23,711 nucleotides of DNA, taken from positions 1-23,711 of IMG/VR virus record IMGVR_UViG_3300022851_000110; one strand, given 5' to 3'. This document shows, one piece after another, positions 21,897-23,711 of this stretch. The notes beneath the pieces are model-generated. The model ran no database searches. It was not told where the DNA came from and worked only from the letters and a program-made list of their open reading frames with translations. Each line of letters starts with the position of its first letter. Position 1 is the stretch's first letter. The stretch comes from a virus. Both the position numbers and the translations under genes were made by a program.

Positions 21897-21968
21897 TCAA
21901 AAGTAAATCACACCTGTCGCTAATAGTAAGCCGACATACGCTGTGATAAATATTAATATATGTGTCAT
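21897..21968 (-). CDS. Possible micro-membrane protein, 23 aa
   Basis: ATG at 21968 to TGA at 21897 encodes 23 residues, MTHILIFITAYVGLLLATGV then IYF, a single membrane helix. There is no ribosome site, and the ATG lies only a few bases after a TATAAT box, so if made at all it would come from a nearly leaderless RNA. Listed as uncertain. Confidence 0.3.
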   Translation of the reverse strand: MTHILIFITAYVGLLLATGVIYF

Positions 21969-22340
21969 CCCATTATAGATAAGATGTCTTGGTCTAGATG
22001 TCAAGCTTTTATTTTTTTTATTTTGAGCTGGATAAAACAGGATCCTGAGCTGCTGGTTCCAGATGGTAATGGATCGGTGAGGAGTGGTGCCTCACAAACG
22101 AGGAACGAGGAATTGGTAATCCTCACAGGACACAGGTTCTTCTGTGGACGCCAGTGCCCAGCTCAGGATGCCCAGCTGCAGGGGGCTCAGGAGATATAAC
22201 TCAAACGAGGATTAGAAACGAGGAATGGAAAACGAGGATTTAAACCCCTGTGCCAGCAGATGAAGACTGGCCAGGAGCGAAAGGAAATATGTATGCGAAC
22301 ACACAAATTTCTTTAGTATTAAACGAGGATCCGACTTATG
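21969..22340. other. Large non-coding repeat-rich spacer
   Basis: About 370 bases without a supported gene. Contents: the promoter-like pair at 21972-22004, a T-rich stretch, an 11-bp inverted repeat ATCCTGAGCTG (22042-22052)/CAGCTCAGGAT (22159-22169), a 6-bp hairpin GTGAGG/CCTCAC at 22077-22095, the word CCAGTGCCCAGC at 22151-22162, and six AACGAGG copies. It is the richest in G and C of the spacers. A structured RNA or a protein-binding region would fit. Confidence 0.55.
21972..22004 (-). promoter_or_regulatory. Promoter-like pair with exact -35 and -10 but 21-bp spacing
   Basis: On the minus strand TTGACA (22004-21999) and TATAAT (21977-21972) are exact consensus hexamers, 21 bases apart rather than 17. 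GACATCT occurs twice between and within them at a 14-bp step, and the word GATAAGAT, shared with the operator array at 19959-19993, lies at 21978-21985. Long spacing plus repeats suggests control by a regulator. It would drive the 58-aa, 120-aa and later genes. Confidence 0.5.
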
Positions 22341-22754
22341 TCAAGAGTTATTTACCAGCAGGTTCCTCAGGAGCTGCCAGCTCTCACCAGGCACCGGGTC
22401 GGTGAGAGTTAATAATAAAACGAGGGAACGAGAAAACGAGGATGCGGACGAGGGATCCACCTCACCGGCCACTCTGTAAAGTTTCAAAGCTCTGTGCGAG
22501 AGGGCCTGATGCAGCACGAAAACGACACCTCCATGTCTTTGGTATTCATAACACCATGCCATTTGGAACTTAGACAGGATAGGAAACTTGTCCTCTGTAG
22601 ACTTCATTTCTATCCAAAAAGAATGACCATTACCACACCCATGAATGTCAGGTATACCTTGAATAGTATCGCTTTCTATCCTTGTAAAATGTATCTTTTT
22701 TATATGTTTTTTTATTCGTTGAAACAACAACGACTCACGTTTTTTTAATGCCAT
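22341..22754 (-). CDS. VRR-NUC nuclease with repeat-derived C-terminal tail, 137 aa
   Basis: A compact PD-(D/E)xK nuclease of the VRR-NUC type. Visible motifs: GIPDIHG (residues 33-39, Asp36), WIEMKS (47-52, Glu49 and Lys51) and SKFQMAWCYEYQRHGGVVFVL (61-81; the Gln at 64 is the usual conserved one). Phage stand-alone VRR-NUC proteins are thought to act as Holliday junction or structure-specific nucleases in recombination or packaging. The core ends near residue 95. The rest, residues about 96-137, is Ser/Leu-rich and is encoded by spacer DNA with AACGAGG repeats and an 8-bp hairpin (22381-22388/22401-22408), so it is probably an acquired tail. Confidence 0.78.
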   Translation of the reverse strand: MALKKRESLLFQRIKKHIKKIHFTRIESDTIQGIPDIHGCGNGHSFWIEMKSTEDKFPILSKFQMAWCYEYQRHGGVVFVLHQALSHRALKLYRVAGEVDPSSASSFSRSLVLLLTLTDPVPGESWQLLRNLLVNNS

Positions 22755-22758
22755 TTAT

Positions 22759-22929
22759 TCAAGACAAGGTACACCCCATAAAGACTCCTTCATAGACTAA
22801 ATATTCTCTTAAAACTTTACACATTTCAAATAAATCCTTACCCCATTGTTCTACTGGTATACCTACTAACATCTCCCTTGTTACAGGTATTATATGATAC
22901 AAATCGTTTAAATATATAATTATACTCAT
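22759..22929 (-). CDS. Small unknown protein, 56 aa
   Basis: ATG at 22929 shares one base with the stop of the 111-aa gene (TAATG) and TGA at 22759 stands 4 bases before the nuclease ATG. The 56 residues (starting MSIIIYLNDLYHIIPVTREM, then PVEQWGKDLFEMCKVLREYL) look like a real mixed helix/strand protein rather than random translation. No family is recognised. Its junctions with both neighbours support a common operon. Confidence 0.65.
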   Translation of the reverse strand: MSIIIYLNDLYHIIPVTREMLVGIPVEQWGKDLFEMCKVLREYLVYEGVFMGCTLS

Positions 22930-23264
22930 TAATGAATTTGTTTTATAGATTGAATGACACTAGTTGGTATGATTGTGGTATTACCAATGTCTTCAAAAGT
23001 ATCTTTGTCTTTAGTCTTAATGTAATCAGTAAAAATTCTAGTCACACCTTTTTGTTGGGACACGAGATAACCTTTAGAAACACATGTAGGAAGTTTTTCC
23101 ATTTTTAATTGTTTAGTCGAACTCCAGCCGGCATCCCCTTCAATATCCTGCCACTCTATTTCTACAAAAGGATAATCTTCAATATTTTTACCTAATTTAT
23201 TTACATTCAAAGGTAATGTTTTTTTATAGACTTTGTTATTTATTTTTTTCTTTTTCTTCTTCAT
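22929..23264 (-). CDS. Conserved phage protein of unknown function, 111 aa
   Basis: A Lys-rich start (MKKKKKKINNKVYKKT) is followed by a beta-rich domain: YPFVEIEWQDIEGDAGWSST, then LPTCVSKGYLVSQQKG and VTRIFTDYI, ending with TTIIPTSVIQSIKQI. The strand order, E-W-x-D-I and C-x-x-x-G-Y pattern and I-P-x-x-V-I end are features I have seen in small phage proteins without function. A GGAGGT site 8 bases upstream supports the start. Possibly an SH3-like barrel; not certain. Confidence 0.7.
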   Translation of the reverse strand: MKKKKKKINNKVYKKTLPLNVNKLGKNIEDYPFVEIEWQDIEGDAGWSSTKQLKMEKLPTCVSKGYLVSQQKGVTRIFTDYIKTKDKDTFEDIGNTTIIPTSVIQSIKQIH

Positions 23265-23448
23265 TTGTAGTTACCTCCACGTTACCTATTTTAGACTTCA
23301 TTGTTTTTAAATGAGAGTTATGAACTTCGTTAAACACGGTGAAAAAATCGTTACTCGTTAGTAATTTCTTCTGGCGTAACGTCAATGATGTTTTTGGCTT
23401 CTCCAATCTTGGCTTCAAGTTCGGATAACCTTTTCTCAAGTTGTTCAC
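23236..23448 (-). CDS. Doubtful overlapping small ORF, up to 70 aa
   Basis: This frame overlaps the end of the small-terminase candidate by 98 bases and the start of the 111-aa gene by 29. The part outside the overlap, 23265-23350, would encode FFTVFNEVHNSHLKTMKSKI and following residues, which reads like protein. No start codon there has a ribosome site (ATG at 23310 or GTG at 23346 are possible). It could be a small gene with a weak start or a frameshift extension of the upstream gene. Confidence 0.3.
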   Translation of the reverse strand: MNNLRKGYPNLKPRLEKPKTSLTLRQKKLLTSNDFFTVFNEVHNSHLKTMKSKIGNVEVTTNEEEKEKNK

Positions 23449-23711
23449 GGTTCATTCCCTCTAATGTATTGTTAGTAATTTCTTTTTTATCAATATACAT
23501 TCCAGCCAGTTGCCCAGATCTATATTCAGCATTAATTGCTGCAGCAAATTGGTTTTTCTTTTCTGCACCATCACCATATTTTTCTAGTCTTTTAAATGAT
23601 CTTAATGGGTTAGCATATTTATTTCTTTCAATAGCTATTTTCTTTTCCATGTATCTAACGACATGAGGGTTTAAATTAGGATTAGTTATCTTAGATGCAA
23701 TAGTGCTTGGA
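23351..23711 (-). CDS. Terminase small subunit-like protein, partial
   Basis: The minus frame is open from the window edge, before the ATG at 23650, to TAA at 23351, so about 119 C-terminal residues are present. It begins with PSTIASKITNPNLNPHVVRY MEKK (spaced here), reminiscent of the second helix-turn-helix part of Terminase_2 small subunits, where SK-L...NP-x-V-x-x-Y recurs. LEKYGDGAEKKNQFAAAINA and YRSGQLAGMYIDKKEI follow, and the end is a coiled coil (REQLEKRLSELEAKIGEAKN). Small subunits recognise phage DNA and start packaging. TerL lies 4 kb further along, with accessory genes between. A different DNA-binding protein is possible. Confidence 0.55.
   Translation of the reverse strand, partial: PSTIASKITNPNLNPHVVRYMEKKIAIERNKYANPLRSFKRLEKYGDGAEKKNQFAAAINAEYRSGQLAGMYIDKKEITNNTLEGMNREQLEKRLSELEAKIGEAKNIIDVTPEEITNE

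Larger units (their letters stand above)
20161..22453 (+). repeat. Dispersed AACGAGG repeat family, at least 19 exact copies
   Basis: Exact AACGAGG begins at 20161, 20172, 20184, 20578, 20585, 20732, 21300, 21307, 21452, 21477, 21588, 22097, 22104, 22204, 22217, 22231, 22322, 22419 and 22435; near-copies are at 20725, 21342, 22427 and 22447. Most are followed by A. All are on the plus strand and I saw none in the other 21 kb. Copies cluster at the 3' ends of the minus-strand genes and enter two coding regions. Confidence 0.9.

Noticed and set aside
21960-22199. Plus-strand frame of 79 codons
   Set aside because: It runs through the promoter-like pair and repeats, has no ribosome site and biased, spacer-like composition.
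20161-22453. CRISPR array
   Set aside because: The repeat is only 7-9 bases and its spacing is irregular; there are no constant-length spacers and no cas genes.
20161-22453. Integron cassette array
   Set aside because: The gene-plus-trailer layout is similar, but no integrase gene or attC core pair was recognised, so the comparison is kept as analogy only.

Overview
The window is a piece of a tailed double-stranded DNA phage (Caudoviricetes). Every convincing gene lies on the minus strand, so the text below follows transcription from high to low coordinates. The coding DNA is AT-rich, genes are packed with one- to eight-base stop/start overlaps, and many proteins match families I know from uncultured marine phages: a small protein of the DUF6321 type, a phage GroES, a Gly/Lys-rich set of minor proteins and a 3-TM holin-like protein. 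A portal of 778 residues and two P22 gp4/SU10-type adaptors suggest a short-tailed (podovirus-like) virion. A marine phage of an AT-rich bacterium is the best reading, but the host cannot be named from sequence alone.

Layout, in transcription order. (1) 23.7-22.3 kb: a gene resembling a terminase small subunit that runs off the window, a possible small overlapping ORF, a 111-aa and a 56-aa unknown, and a VRR-NUC nuclease. (2) 22.3-19.9 kb: an accessory region unlike the rest. It holds five small genes separated by spacers of 100-370 bases. The spacers carry at least 19 copies of AACGAGG, all on the plus strand, together with GC-rich words related to CCAGTGCCCAGC. (3) 19.99-19.27 kb: three 9-bp operator-like sites at exact 13-bp steps precede two unknown genes. 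(4) 19.09-12.4 kb: terminase large subunit, an 83-aa protein, a 752-aa polyvalent protein, a Gly/Lys-rich 114-aa protein and the portal. (5) 12.4-7.1 kb: two Gly-rich basic proteins, a holin-like protein, a methyltransferase-like protein, a coiled-coil protein, GroES, scaffold, a virion-associated protein, a head decoration candidate and the major capsid protein, closed by a rho-independent terminator at 6.15 kb. (6) 6.0-1 kb: beta-rich structural proteins, the DUF6321-type protein, a cluster of tiny membrane proteins, a zinc-ribbon peptide, an M15 endolysin, small basic proteins, two head-tail adaptors and the start of a tail protein.

Together these genes make, fill and close a capsid and lyse the cell: terminase and portal drive packaging, scaffold and GroES help capsid assembly, adaptors join head to tail, and endolysin plus membrane proteins release virions. 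Replication genes are not in the window. I found eight supported or possible small genes that a length cutoff would miss (at 2829, 3467, 3786, 3890, 4372, 21711, 21897 and 22759). The least explained part is the repeat-laden accessory region between the small-terminase candidate and the large terminase.
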